Source: Hortaea werneckii (lineage: Eukaryota; Ascomycota; Dothideomycetes; Mycosphaerellales; Teratosphaeriaceae). Taken from it: a stretch of DNA of 64,000 bases. Numbering within the stretch: the stretch's first letter is position 1; each line of letters opens with the position of its first letter. The translations under genes were made by a program, and so were the position numbers. The stretch lies in assembly GCA_037044905.1 (NCBI GenBank), contig JBAOKB010000154.1:372001-436000 (forward strand), in the 5' to 3' direction. Below, piece by piece: positions 19,785 to 30,229 of the stretch. The notes beneath the pieces were generated by a model. The model was given only the letters and a program-made list of their open reading frames with translations. It was not told the DNA's origin and did no database searches.

Positions 19785-20464
19785 TTAAAGGCTGTCCTGT
19801 TCGGCCTTCAGCTCCTCAATCTTCCGCTTTGCCAGTAGACGCCTTTCTTCCCGCAAGCTCGTGAAGATCTGCAAATAAGAACGAAAAAGGTCAACACCTT
19901 TCTTGTGAACACTCATCCACATCTCATACATACCCAGAACCATGCCGCAAGCTCCAAGAACCCCCAGGAGAACACCATGCTATTCTGCAAAGGCTCACCA
20001 ATGCTGCTCTGCGACAAAGCCGTCTTGGACCCGAACAGCCCGCCTTGCTTGAACAGGTATGAATAGCCCGTGATCGCAAATAGGAAAGTCATGCGGACTG
20101 GCACGATCGCCAACCAGTATTGTATCGCGATACCTTCTTCCATCGAAGCGGCCGTGAGGTCGGAGATACCGAGGAAAGCGAGGATGACGGCGAGGAGGGC
20201 AGAGGCTTCGCTGGGTTTGTCCATAGTTGTTATATGAGGCTGTATATATGTGTAAAACGTTCCATCATCAGCGACTTATGTACTTCTTCCCAAGAAAGAC
20301 GCCAGGCTGTGCAATTGAGTTCGTACCAATCTCATCGACTCGCCCAGCATGAAGACGACATTCTGATCCACGATCATTCGGGGGTTGGTGAGGAAGAGGT
20401 AGGCGGCGGTGAGGTGGAAGAGGGAGAGGGAGCGGATCATCGTCCACGTCGATATGAGGCCCAT
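19785..20464 (-). CDS. ILM1: ILM1-family membrane protein (increased loss of mitochondrial DNA 1)
   Basis: Three exons: 20327-20464, 19934-20239 and 19785-19868; introns of 87 nt (GTACGA to ATACAG) and 65 nt (GTATGT to TTTGCAG). All joins are phase 0 and give 175 residues. The joined sequence SMRL-PHITTMDKPSEASAL continues ILAFLGISDLTAASMEEGIA then WLAIVPVRMTFLFAITGYSY, which matches the pattern of the Ilm1 family (a short multi-pass protein whose loss destabilises mitochondrial DNA in yeast; ER-located there). The last small exon supplies a charged tail, IFTSLREERRLLAKRKIEEL. About four hydrophobic helices are present. Slightly shorter than the yeast protein. Divergent from the dipeptidase gene. 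Confidence 0.85.
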
Positions 20465-20815
20465 CTTTGCCAGTGACTATGTAGTCTTTGGCTTGTCTTT
20501 ACAAATGCTGGTGTACATAGAGAGTCCGCATAAAACTCCTAGCTGTCTGGTCCCGGAAGCACAAGCTTCTTGCGTAATGGCCAGGGTGAAGGGTTTGGTC
20601 TGCCGTACTCGGAGCTTCTGCCTCGCTTTCCCCCACTTCCTGCAGTGGTTTGTCATCGAGATAACGACATTCATGGATACGGTACTATATACATCTCAGG
20701 CCAGTAGGTACGCAGTAAGAAACAGAAAATTAGCCTAGTACTTTTAACTCCTTACTCTTGTCTTCTCCGTCTTCGTCTCAACCTCTGAATGCAAAAGCCT
20801 TCCTCATAGATCACA
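20465..20815. other. Divergent promoter region, ILM1 / dipeptidase
   Basis: 351 bases between divergent starts, with a pyrimidine-rich leader (CTCTTGTCTTCTCCGTCTTC) before the dipeptidase ATG. No specific regulatory motif recognised. Confidence 0.5.
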
Positions 20816-22213
20816 ATGGAGAAAGAGCCTCTCATCAACGAAGAGGCAGCACCACCTCACCACTATGAACAGTCCCAAAATGCCAGAATCCGAAGATCAT
20901 TAAACGTACGACTAGCCATGATCGGCGCCTTCACCCTCTGGCTCATCCTCTACATATACCGGGGCATCGCCCTCGACACAGCAATATCATGCCATGACTC
21001 CTCCCCATCCTCAACCGTAGACAGGATCCTCCACGAAACCCCGCTAATCGACGGGCACATCGACCTGCTAATCCTCATCCGCGCCATCTACGGGAACCAC
21101 ATCTACGGATCCAACTTCACGCAGCCCTTCGAGCAAGGCGGGATGCGGGGGCACTTCGACCTGCCGCGGGCAGAGACGAGCCAGATGGGCGGCGCGTTCT
21201 GGTCGGCCTTCGTGCCCTGTCCCGCCGACGGCTTCGACTTCTCCGACGCGGCCTACGCGCCTTTCGTCAAAGCGACGCTGGAGCAGCTCGACCTCTTTCA
21301 CCGTCTCGCGGACACGTATCCGAAGTACTTCTCCCTGTCGCGCTCGGCGGCGGAGGCGGAAAGGAATTTCTTTGAGCACGGCAAGTTCGTCTCGCCACTG
21401 GCGATTGAGGGTTTGCACCAGATTGGGAATTCCCTGTCCACGTTGAGGCTGTTTCATGATCTGGGCGTGAAGTATGCGACGTTGACGTGGAACTGTCATA
21501 ATAGGTATGCGGATGCGGCTGTGGTTTCGATCGATGGGGAGATGCAGGCGGCGGACCCCTATCATGGGGGTGTGAGTATGGCGGGACGGGATTTAGTCCT
21601 GGAGATGAATCGGTTAGGGATGTTGGTCGATCTGTCCCATGTCAGCGTGGACACGATGCGGGATGTGCTTGGGGGCAGTGTGAAGGAGAAGGGGTGGAAG
21701 GGCAGTCTGGCTCCGCCTATCTTTAGCCATTCGAGTGCGAAGGCGATTTGTCCCCATCCCCGGAATGTTCCGGATGATATCCTCGAGCTGGTGAAGGAGA
21801 GGCATTCGGTCGTGATGGTGAATTTCTCCCCTGATTTCGTCAGCTGTAAGGCGAGCAATTCCTCCTCAGGTCTTCCTGAGTTGGTGGAGGAGACGAACAC
21901 GATCGAGCATGTCGTGAAGCATATCATGCACATTGGCGAGCTGATCGGGTACGATCATGTCGGGTTGGGAAGCGATTTCGACGGCATTCCGACTACGCCG
22001 AGGGGTCTGAAGGATATTACGAATTACAAGGATATTATTCAAATGCTGCTAGATAATGGAGTGAGCGAGAAGGATGCTGGGAAGGTGGCAGGACGGAACC
22101 TGCTTCGGGTCTGGCATGAAGTGGATAGAGTGGCTGCTAGACTGCAGAAGGAGATGGATCCGATTGAAGACCCCTTGTCCCCTGGTATCGCCGGAGTGGA
22201 AGTTGAAGCATAA
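20816..22213 (+). CDS. Membrane dipeptidase (peptidase family M19)
   Basis: A zinc dipeptidase of the renal dipeptidase family, 465 residues, one exon. A short acidic cytosolic N-terminus is followed by one membrane segment at about 32-50 (VRLAMIGAFTLWLILYIY), making it a type II membrane enzyme, then the M19 barrel. Metal and active-site positions are visible: H81 and D83 in LIDGHIDLL, E198 in LAIEGLHQIG, H275 in VDLSHVS and H305 in IFSHSSAKA, with R316 in PHPRNVP. All expected ligands are present, so it should be active. Substrates of the family are dipeptides, including D-residue-containing and cysteinyl-glycine dipeptides; which applies here is unknown. Confidence 0.95.
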   Translation: MEKEPLINEEAAPPHHYEQSQNARIRRSLNVRLAMIGAFTLWLILYIYRGIALDTAISCHDSSPSSTVDRILHETPLIDGHIDLLILIRAIYGNHIYGSNFTQPFEQGGMRGHFDLPRAETSQMGGAFWSAFVPCPADGFDFSDAAYAPFVKATLEQLDLFHRLADTYPKYFSLSRSAAEAERNFFEHGKFVSPLAIEGLHQIGNSLSTLRLFHDLGVKYATLTWNCHNRYADAAVVSIDGEMQAADPYHGGVSMAGRDLVLEMNRLGMLVDLSHVSVDTMRDVLGGSVKEKGWKGSLAPPIFSHSSAKAICPHPRNVPDDILELVKERHSVVMVNFSPDFVSCKASNSSSGLPELVEETNTIEHVVKHIMHIGELIGYDHVGLGSDFDGIPTTPRGLKDITNYKDIIQMLLDNGVSEKDAGKVAGRNLLRVWHEVDRVAARLQKEMDPIEDPLSPGIAGVEVEA

Positions 22214-22648
22214 TAGCATTGGGCCTGGAATTCTGCAAAGGGGCTACTACAGCACTTACTCGATAGAAGAATTTTCTGACTAGCAATACCGCTCTACAGC
22301 CATAGTTCCTGCTGGATTTTCTGCTCTCTACCCTAATATATTGTACCTTCGGTTGGTTATATTCGATTTATAGCAATGAGAGACGATGGAGTTTCGCGAT
22401 TCTTACAGGGAGTTTGGACTGTACGGAGCTATATAATACAATGCAGCTACTTCGAGAGGAACAAGATGGAATGCAGGGCCTGGTTGACTTTGTGTCCCGC
22501 CGAAATCAAGTGTGATACAGCCGCCAGCCGCCAGTCGTTATGAATCAATCCTCGCCTTTCCTCCCCGCCAATAAGCAACTCATCTAGCTACAATAATCTC
22601 ACAGTCCTCCCACCTTCTCCGAATCTCAAACCGGGCTCAAATCTCCCA
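22214..22648. other. Intergenic, convergent 3' ends
   Basis: 435 bases between the convergent dipeptidase and coiled-coil genes; AT-richer than its neighbours, no gene. Confidence 0.6.
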
Positions 22649-24238
22649 TCACTCCCCCCTATCCCCAACCCCCCCGCCCTCATCCCTCAAACCATCCCCT
22701 CCCATCCCCTCCCCACCCAACCTCCCCTCCAACTCCCGCACCCGTCCCCTCAACCCCTCCACCCTCCCCTCCTTCCCCTCCAACGCCGTCCTCAGCGCAA
22801 AAACAGCCCTTCGCGACTCCATCTCTGCCGCTTTCGCGCCCTGCGCCGCCTCATACTGGATCCGGGCGCTCCGGCGCTCGTGGTCCAACGTCTCCACGAA
22901 CTCGGCCTGGGCGGTGGCGAGCGCTTCTTCTAGGCTGAGTTTCTCGCGTTCGAGGGCTTCGACCTGAGCTTCGGAGCGCTGGGTTTGGCTCCTGAGGGTT
23001 TCTTGGAGGGTGCGGATCTGGGTTTGGGAGGCGGAGAGTTGGGTTGTGATGGTGGAGTTGGCTTCTTGGAGGAGGGTGGTGTGGTTTTGGAGGGAGGTGA
23101 TTTGGATCTGCAGGTTTGAGAGCTCGTGCTCGAGTTGGTTGATCGTTTCGTTTTTCTGCTTGAGGAGGGTGTCCTTGGATTTGATCGCCGCGTTCGTCTC
23201 CGGTTTGGCGGCTTTGATTGCTTCTTGTTGTTCGAGCCGGAGTTTCTTCTTCTCTTCTGCGAAGTTCTCTTTGGCTTCCGCCAGCTCGTCTCTGTTCTTG
23301 TCCAGTCGCTGTTTCAGCCGCTTCTTGTTCCCTTCATGTTTCGCATGGAGATCTTCCTTCAGAGCCTCATGCTTCTCGGTCAGATCCTCCTTGAGCTTCT
23401 TCCACTTTTCTTCTTTCGCCAGCAATTGCTCTGCATGTTTCGCGTTAACCACATCCAGCTTCGCCTTATGCTTCTGCTCCAGCGTCGAGATCTTCTCTTC
23501 ATTTTTCTCCTTCATCTCTTGAATCCTCTTTGCAGTTCCGGACTTGACCGCCTCCTCGATTTTCTGCGTCGCCACAGCACGTTGTTCCATCTCCTCTCGC
23601 TCCTTAGCTTGTTTCCACTTTCTCAGCTCGCCGAGTTTGACACTCAGCTCTGTAGCTTTGATCCGCCAATGGGTCCGGTCTTTCTGGACCTCATCCATGT
23701 CCTTTGTCAGATCATCAAGGTCCTCTTGCAGTCCACTCATCGTTCTAGAATCCGGACCGGGTGTATCCTGCCTGAGAAGGACATCTTTCTGAAAGACTTC
23801 ACCCACAACCTCAGCCAAATCCCTTGGAACTACACCTCCAGACTCCATGCTTCCAGTGTCTTCGATCGTCGCCACTACATCGTCCCGTTCACCCTCGCCT
23901 TCCTCCTCCGAATCCACAAACCTCACCCTCTTCACCCTCGCCCCCTCCCTATCCTCCACACCAGACGGGGAGACAACAGCATCCTTTTTCCTCTTCCCAG
24001 CCAGGATCCCCTTGACCATGCCATCCCCTTCCGCAAAGGAGTGTTCCTCGTTAGACCCCTCCCGCTGCTGCTGCTGCTGCTGCGCGTCCATCATCATCGA
24101 CTCTCCCCGGACTGACAAGAGGGGGCCTTTATCCGATGGCGATGCCTCCTGTCCTTGCAACGACGCGATCTCTTCCGCGGTCGTCGTCGTCGTCGTCATC
24201 GTCGGAGAGACGACGGCTTCGGTTTGAGGGTCCTCCAT
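22649..24238 (-). CDS. Long coiled-coil protein (possibly spindle-pole-body Cut12-like)
   Basis: Single exon, 529 residues. The N-terminal 150 residues are polar with Thr and Gln runs (MTTTTTTAEE and QQQQQQ) and a basic patch VKRVRFVDSEEEGEGE. From about residue 165 to 480 the chain is almost continuous charged heptads (for example KWKQAKEREEMEQRAVATQK), predicting a long coiled coil. The tail is Gly-rich and ends in a run of GEGMGGDG type. The HWRIKATELSVKLGELRKWK segment recalls the Cut12 family of spindle-pole-body proteins, but this is a faint resemblance and other scaffold proteins are possible. The antisense strand is also open over long stretches because of the biased codons; those frames are not genes. 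Confidence 0.65.
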   Translation of the reverse strand: MEDPQTEAVVSPTMTTTTTTAEEIASLQGQEASPSDKGPLLSVRGESMMMDAQQQQQQREGSNEEHSFAEGDGMVKGILAGKRKKDAVVSPSGVEDREGARVKRVRFVDSEEEGEGERDDVVATIEDTGSMESGGVVPRDLAEVVGEVFQKDVLLRQDTPGPDSRTMSGLQEDLDDLTKDMDEVQKDRTHWRIKATELSVKLGELRKWKQAKEREEMEQRAVATQKIEEAVKSGTAKRIQEMKEKNEEKISTLEQKHKAKLDVVNAKHAEQLLAKEEKWKKLKEDLTEKHEALKEDLHAKHEGNKKRLKQRLDKNRDELAEAKENFAEEKKKLRLEQQEAIKAAKPETNAAIKSKDTLLKQKNETINQLEHELSNLQIQITSLQNHTTLLQEANSTITTQLSASQTQIRTLQETLRSQTQRSEAQVEALEREKLSLEEALATAQAEFVETLDHERRSARIQYEAAQGAKAAEMESRRAVFALRTALEGKEGRVEGLRGRVRELEGRLGGEGMGGDGLRDEGGGVGDRGE

Positions 24239-25412
24239 TTCCTTTTCTGTCGTCCCCCCACTTCCCTTTCCTTTCCTTTTCGTCTTTTCTTTCTTCCTTC
24301 CGAATACTTTCGAACGGAGGAACTCTTTCTCGAGTTGGAGGTGGGTTTTCTTGTCTTGCTTTTTCTTAGAGTGGCTGGGATCGATTGGGATCGATTGGGA
24401 TCGATGGATGGGTGGGGTGAATGAAAAAAGGAGAAGAGAAGGTTACTGAAGGGTTTCCACTCCGCCCCTTTCCTCGAATCCCCGGGCCCACAAGTCTTTC
24501 ACCTCCTGTGCTCTTTGCGGGATTCTTCTCAGTGAGAGGGCAGCAGGAAGGCTGGAACGGTATCAAAGAGAAGTGGAGAGATTGGTTGGTTTTGGGGAGG
24601 AAATAGTTGGTAGGTCAAGAATATGTTTTAAGGGAAGAGAGCTGAAGTCCCTTGTTCCAAGAAGCCAACCAACAGTATGTCGAAGTGACGGAGTGAAGGA
24701 TCTGAGTCCTGTGAGCGGAGTGAAGTGAGTCCGAAAGAGGGGGAAGCGAGGGGGAGCGAAGGGGGAGTTCGTGGTTTCACATGCCTATCATCACCTCATG
24801 TCATCATCAGCCTGCTGAAAAAAAAAGTCGCTTAGGCACGTGCTTCCTTTTCCGTCGTTGGGACATTCACCTGTCATTACATGGGAAAGTCAAAAAGCCC
24901 TCCGTATGCAAACGAGGAGGAAGCAGCCGAAAATACGGAGGAGAAAGATAAGGGAAATGGGAGAAAAGAAAAGAGAAGAAAGAAAGAAAGAAAAACCCGT
25001 CCAGTTTCCCCTTCTCCTTTTGCCAAGTGGGTAATGGATCTTCCTTCTTTTGAGCGCTCCTAGAGTATTGTACATGGAGGGTATATCTTTCCCTTGTTTC
25101 TCCTTTCCTCGCAAGATTTCGTTGTGAGCGCTGAAATTGGCTTAGTGGTTTACAGGAATGCGAAAGAACAGCCTTCCCTTTCCTGTTGCGAAAAAAATCC
25201 GGACTTTGGTGTCCCGCTGTACATGTAAATAGTCAATGAGAGAGAGCACCGTTTGAGGGGACGGGTGTGTTTACCCATTCCCGGCTTTGCCCTTGCCCAT
25301 TGTGAATCCAGGCAGGAAAGAAAATAAAATAAAATAACCAGGGAAGAAAATGCCACTTTCCCTTCCTTCTCCACTCCTCCCCCTCTCCCACACACTCTCC
25401 TTTCCTCTCTCT
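24239..25412. other. Intergenic, purine-rich, short GATCGATTGG repeat
   Basis: 1.2 kb between two minus-strand genes: the ATP11 promoter side is at its right-hand neighbour, so this is the coiled-coil gene's upstream region and the ATP11 3' region. It includes about three tandem copies of GGGATCGATT around 24379-24407, GA-rich tracts near 24950-25000, and no plausible gene. Confidence 0.5.
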
Positions 25413-26477
25413 TTAAGGCACCTTCTCCGCCTCCTCCAACAACTCCTCAACCTTAAACCCCTCATCCCCATTCGTAAACTGCTCCATCAATTTCCTCCTC
25501 TGATTCGCATTCTGCTTTGCCACCGCATCCCCACCGCTATCCCCTTCCATCAACCCCTCAAACCCATAAAACTTCTGCAGACACATCAGCAAGAACTTGC
25601 CATCCTCGACACTAACGCCCCGATTCTCCATCGTCCGCCCTTCCATCAAAACAACCCCATTCGACTCCGCCAGGTCCAGATGGTGCGTCACAGTAGTATG
25701 CGGCTGGGCGAACTCGCCGCGGAGTTTGAACTCCGCCAGGTGCGTGAAGAGCACGGTGACGGTAGTCTCGGAGGGGAAAGTCCACTGCAGGAAGTGGATC
25801 TCGGCGCCCTGGCCGTCCTTGGGTAAGGGCAGGATGAACTGGGGATGTTGGCGCGCGGTGCGGGCTAGACGGGCGAAGGTTGAGGTCGCCATCGCCGCGC
25901 ACAGGGATTGTGGGTCCCGGACGTGACGGAGACGCCAGAGGGCTTCGATTTCTTTTTGGGGGAGGGCGGCGGTTTTTTCCACGTCGAGGAAGGAGGAGAG
26001 GGTGGGGAGTTTTTCTTCGGTTTCCTTGGTCGAGGTGGTGATGGTTTCGGCTTGGGAGGAGGAAGTGGGGGTGGGTTGTTCGGATTGGGGGGTCGGAGGG
26101 GGTGGTGCTTGGTAGGGGATCCGGCTGGCGGCTTCGTTGGGGCTGGGTGGTGCTGCTGCTTGGGATTCCAGCGGGGCGTTGGCGCCCGGGACGCTGGCGT
26201 TCTTGCGCAGCTCGCGGATCTTGTCGGCGTTGGCCTCCTTCAACTCATCGACGTTCTTGAAGCCCTGCTGCTTGGCTTTCTGGGCCAGCTTGTCCTTGTA
26301 CTTGTCGTAGACGGCCTGTTGACGGTGGTGGGCGGCGAAGTAGCGGACATCGTGGACCTGGGCGAAGCGTTTCTGGTTCTGGAAGACGCGGAGGGGGGCT
26401 TGGATGGACCAGGCGGTGCGTCGCAGCAGCGGGGCGGAGGTATCAATCACGTACGCCATCTTGCGATTGTCTCCCAT
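25413..26477 (-). CDS. ATP11: ATP synthase F1 assembly chaperone ATP11, mitochondrial
   Basis: Atp11 binds unassembled F1 beta subunits in the mitochondrial matrix until they join the hexamer. The 354-residue single-exon protein shows the family order. A basic presequence (about the first 40 residues) comes first, then the segment VYDKYKDKLAQKAKQQGFKN. A Pro/Ser/Thr-rich linker at about 105-150 follows, then the core domain beginning LSSFLDVEKTAALPQKEIEA with WRLRHVRDPQSLCAAM, and the end FLLMCLQKFYGFEG. ATG codons at 26477 and 26459 (MAYVIDTSAP) are both possible starts; the second gives a cleaner presequence. Confidence 0.93.
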   Translation of the reverse strand: MGDNRKMAYVIDTSAPLLRRTAWSIQAPLRVFQNQKRFAQVHDVRYFAAHHRQQAVYDKYKDKLAQKAKQQGFKNVDELKEANADKIRELRKNASVPGANAPLESQAAAPPSPNEAASRIPYQAPPPPTPQSEQPTPTSSSQAETITTSTKETEEKLPTLSSFLDVEKTAALPQKEIEALWRLRHVRDPQSLCAAMATSTFARLARTARQHPQFILPLPKDGQGAEIHFLQWTFPSETTVTVLFTHLAEFKLRGEFAQPHTTVTHHLDLAESNGVVLMEGRTMENRGVSVEDGKFLLMCLQKFYGFEGLMEGDSGGDAVAKQNANQRRKLMEQFTNGDEGFKVEELLEEAEKVP

Positions 26478-26962
26478 ATACCAGTATTGATCGTGCCCAG
26501 GTGTATGGAATATCTCTCAATCCAGCTAGCTTCGTTCCATGATTAGGACAGAAGAGCCGCATGCCGGATGCCGATGGGTGTCCATCTCCTTGCGGTTAGA
26601 GCGGCCGTTACCCGTCAGCCATGTGGATTGTTCTGTGGAGCCGCTCTCCCGCTGTCCGGGGCATGACGGAGAAGACGGCGATAAGACCGATAAGACTGTT
26701 ACCGAGGCAGATTGTCTAGTCGATCCCAGGAACGGACAGACAGATAACCGAGGAAGCTGGAAGACGCGGCATCTGCTGTGTCGTCACGCCCGATAAAGGT
26801 TTAAGCCGACGGAATGGCATTGCCGATGACTTCCACATATCACATCCCTCGCTCACCATCACCGCGTACCCTATCCCCATTGAAAGAGGAGGAATTGGAT
26901 CCGAGTAAGGCATACGGTACCTTAAGGTAGTCAGATGCCAGCAGTATAGCAGCCCACCTAAA
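26478..26962. other. Divergent promoter region, ATP11 / acyl-CoA synthetase
   Basis: 485 bases between divergent starts; short frames only. No specific element recognised. Confidence 0.55.
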
Positions 26963-28756
26963 ATGCCGGCCACTTCTCAATACCCCGACGTCCAAATCCC
27001 CGACGTGGGACTATGGGACTTCCTCCTCGAGCGCAAAGACCGCGACTTCCCGGACGACAAGGTCATCTTCACCGACCCCTACACCAACCGCTCCTACACC
27101 TTCGCCTCGCTCAAATCCACCGCCGCCGACTTTGGCAAGGGCTTGAAATCGCTGTGGGACTTCCAGACCGGCGATGTCCTCGGCGTCTTCTCCCCCAACA
27201 GCATCGACACTCCCGCTGTGACATGGGGCTGTCACTTCGCCGGTGGAGTGGTGTCTCCCGCCAATCCAGGCTATACCGCCGACGAGCTCGCCTTCCAACT
27301 TAAAGACAGCGGTGCCAAAGCTCTGGTCACACAAGTCGCCCAGCTGCCCGTCGCCCTGGAGGCCTGTGCCAAGGTGGGCATCCCTAAGGACCGCGTTTGT
27401 CTGATGGGCGACGAACGCGCCGAGGGCCAGTTCAAACACTTTACCAGCGTCCGCAACATCAGCGGCACTCAGCGCTACCGCCGTGCCAAGGTCAACCCGT
27501 CCGAAGACCTGGCCTTCCTCGTCTACTCCTCGGGCACCACCGGCCACCCCAAGGGTGTCATGCTCACCCACCGCAACATCGTTGCCAACACCCTCATGAT
27601 CAGCGCGGCCGAATCCCCACTCTCCTGGCAACCACGCGAAGGCCACCCGGACGGCGACGTCATCCTCGCCTTCCTCCCCTTCTTCCACATCTACGGCCTG
27701 ACCGTCGTCCTCCACCAGTCCTTCTACAAAGGCACCAAAACGGTCGTGATGCCCAAATTCGACATCGAATCCTGGTGCGACATTGTCCAGAACCACCGCA
27801 TCACCTTCGCCTACGTCGTACCCCCCGTCGTACTCCAACTCGCCAAACACCCGTGCGTAGACCGCTACAACCTCAGCACCCTCCGCATGCTGAACTCCGG
27901 CGCCGCGCCCCTGACCAAAGAACTCGTCGACGCCATGCACGCCCGCATCCACGTCCCCGTGAAACAAGGCTACGGCCTCTCGGAAACCTCACCCACCACG
28001 CACACCCAACCCTGGGACCTGTGGCACACGACCGTCGGCGCCGTAGGCACCATGCTGCCCAACCAAACCGCCAAATACATGGCGCCCGACGAGACCGAGG
28101 TCCCCGTGGGCGAGACGGGGGAGCTCTGGATCAAAGGGCCGAATGTGTTTAAGGGGTACCTGAATAATGTGGAAGGCACTAAGAATGCGCTGACGGAGGA
28201 TGGGTATTTCAAGACGGGCGATGTCGGGTATCAGGATAAAGAGGGGAATTTTTATCTTACCGATCGCGTCAAGGAGTTGATTAAGTATAAGGGGTTTCAG
28301 GTCCCGCCTGCCGAGTATGTTGTTTTTTCCCTTCCCCTCTTCCCCCCCTTTCTCTAACCCGCCAGCCATCCCCCTCAACTCCACCTTTTTCCCCATCCAC
28401 CCCAACCACCCTATCTAACAACCCCCTTCTCCAAAAACAGACTCGAAGGCAAACTCGCCTCCCACCCCTCCATCGCCGACGTCGCCGTCCTCGGCGTCTT
28501 CAAAAAGGACCTCGCGACCGAAGTCCCCCTGGCCTACATCGTCCCGAAATCCTCTCTCACCCCTTCCCCTTCCCTCGCAGACGAAATCACGAAGTGGTTG
28601 GCCGAACGCGTGGCGAATCATAAGCGTTTGAGAGGCGGGGTCAGGTTCGTAGAAGAGATCCCCAAGAGTGCGGCGGGGAAGATTTTGAGACGGCAGTTGA
28701 AGGAAAGGTTTGCGAGGGAGGAGGAGGCGAGGGAGGGGGGTAGGGCGAAGTTGTAG
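26963..28756 (+). CDS. 4-coumarate-CoA-ligase-like acyl-CoA synthetase, PTS1 peroxisomal
   Basis: ANL-superfamily adenylate-forming enzyme that makes an acyl-CoA from a carboxylic acid, ATP and CoA. Two exons (26963-28314 and 28441-28756) with a 126-nt pyrimidine-rich intron (GTATGT to AAACAG); joined PPA-ELEGKLASHP, 555 residues. Motifs in order: the phosphate loop YSSGTTGHPKGVMLTHRN at about 188, FLPFFHIYGL, the adenine motif YGLSETSP, GYFKTGDVGY, the hinge DRVKELIKYKGFQV, and the catalytic lysine in PKSAAGKILRR. It ends GGRAKL: the terminal AKL fits the peroxisomal targeting signal 1, so import by Pex5 is likely. The family includes phenylpropanoid and medium/long-chain acid ligases; the substrate cannot be read here. 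Confidence 0.93.
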
Positions 28757-29399
28757 AATGGCTTATCCAGGTGGAGAGGGGGTGGAGAGGGGGAGAAGGA
28801 AAAAAGGGTAGTGATGTACAGGGAGTGAGATGTACGCAATGTAGTTCCCATGATGTTGACGAAGAGGGGGGTTTCATACACCTTTTCTTTTTCTTTTTCT
28901 TTTTTCCATTTTGGACTGGCTTGATCGTCATTTTTATTTCGGTTGAGACTTGATTGGAGAGACCTGGCAGGTGTTTGTATAGAGAACATCCAAAGTGCAT
29001 AGAAAATGACAGGGGAAAAAAAAAAGAAAAAAGAGAAAGAGAGAGAGAGAAAAAAAAAAGAAAAAAAAAAAGTGGAAGATTAGGAGAAAATCAGAGGGGG
29101 AAAGGAAGAGGAAAGGAGGTGGAGCGGAGAAGAGACGGACTAGACAGAATCATGATGAAAGGATGTCGAGTCTTTTTCACTTCTGAATTGCCCTGTTCCA
29201 ATTTCTGGGGCTTATCTGTTCTTCTTCTTCCTTTTTCATGTAAGATACATAACTCTTCTCGTTTACATATGAAAAAAGGTAAAATTGGGTTGGGGGAAGA
29301 GGGGGGGAGGGAAGAAAAACGTCGTGAGGTGGAAGTCTGCTTGCTGGGGGAGAACCTATAAGGTCGCTGTCGAGTTCCAAACTTTCCTGGGCACTCCTT
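28757..29399. other. Intergenic, convergent 3' ends, polypurine/polypyrimidine tracts
   Basis: Holds a CTTTTT-type tract around 28880-28907 and, 100 bases on, an almost pure A/G tract (29013-29072). Their complementarity could allow pairing in a read-through transcript. No gene. Confidence 0.6.
29013..29072 (+). repeat. Polypurine low-complexity tract
   Basis: About 60 bases consisting only of A and G, with (GA) repeats flanked by A runs. Simple low-complexity DNA. Confidence 0.85.
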
Positions 29400-30229
29400 T
29401 TAACTCTCATTGGCGCGCTCATCGAGGGAGACGCACAGGGCGGCGATGAGGGAGAGGTCAACGTTGGGCGCGACGGTGACGAAGTACTAATCACACACGG
29501 AAGCGAGAATTAGCACGCAGATCATTCGGAAGCCAAGAGACGGGAAAGAAAGGGAGAAGCACGAGACGTCATGAGCCAAAGGAGAAATCGGGAGAAATAG
29601 AAGAAGAGGAAAAAACATACCGTCTGCTGATCCCCCAAAATCTCCCTCACGTTAAAGAAACTCCGCGCAATCGTCGCCACCGTCTTCCCGTCCCACGTCA
29701 TCTCCGCCGACCGATCGATCCAGTCGCCTTTAATCTCGATGGCGACTTCTTGCCCGTTGGCGGCGTTGGTGAAGGAGCAGGTGCTGTGGGTGCCGAGGAG
29801 TTTGAAGTGGCCTTTGACTTCGAAGTCGTGCTCGCCGGAGGGGGAGACGCCGCGCATGGATTTGTTGATGGAGAGGAGTTTGTTTTCGAGCTGGAAAGGG
29901 GAAGAGGGTTGGTTAGTGGAGGGAGATCAACTTTGGGGGGGGGGGGGGGGGGGGGTTTCTTTTTCTTTATTGTGTAGACGTACAGTAAAGAGCTCATTCC
30001 CCTGCATATCGGTGAACTTCTTCTTGTCCCGGGCGGAAATGGCTTTGCCCTTGCACTGGCAGACGTCCGTGATGTTGCCTTCATCGACAGTCTTGACAGT
30101 GAAGTCGTCGCCCGAGAGCGAGAAGACCTTCTCCTTCATCTCCAATGTCACTTGCTGGGGGCGGAAAAAGTCGGCGGTCGCGGGGCGGGGACCCAGCGGT
30201 GGGTTGACGGGAGCGAGCTGAGGAGGCAT
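29400..30229 (-). CDS. LURP-one / tubby C-terminal-like protein, three exons
   Basis: Three phase-0 exons: 29984-30229, 29621-29890 and 29400-29486. Introns: 93 nt (GTACGT to TTCCAG) and 134 nt (GTATGT to ATTAG). Spliced length 200 residues. The sequence follows the LURP-one-related (DUF567) beta-barrel: FRPQQVTLEMKEKVFSLSGD, then ARDKKKFTDMQGNELF, LENKLLSINKSMRG, and the end YFVTVAPNVDLSLIAALCVS. The fold resembles the tubby C-terminal domain and phospholipid scramblases, and may bind membranes; the molecular role in fungi is unknown. The first intron contains a 21-base homopolymer run (C on the coding strand). Divergent from RRS1. Confidence 0.88.
29935..29955 (+). repeat. Poly-G homopolymer, 21 bases, inside an intron
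   Basis: An uninterrupted run of 21 G (poly-C on the coding strand) in the first intron of the LURP-one-like gene, between donor and acceptor. Confidence 0.9.

Noticed and set aside
23126..24115. 329-codon plus-strand frame opposite the coiled-coil gene
   Set aside because: Leu/Phe-rich reading that arises from Lys/Glu codons read in reverse; a shadow.
27011..27967. 318-codon minus-strand frame opposite the acyl-CoA synthetase
   Set aside because: Gly/Val/Asp-rich antisense shadow of a strongly supported enzyme gene.
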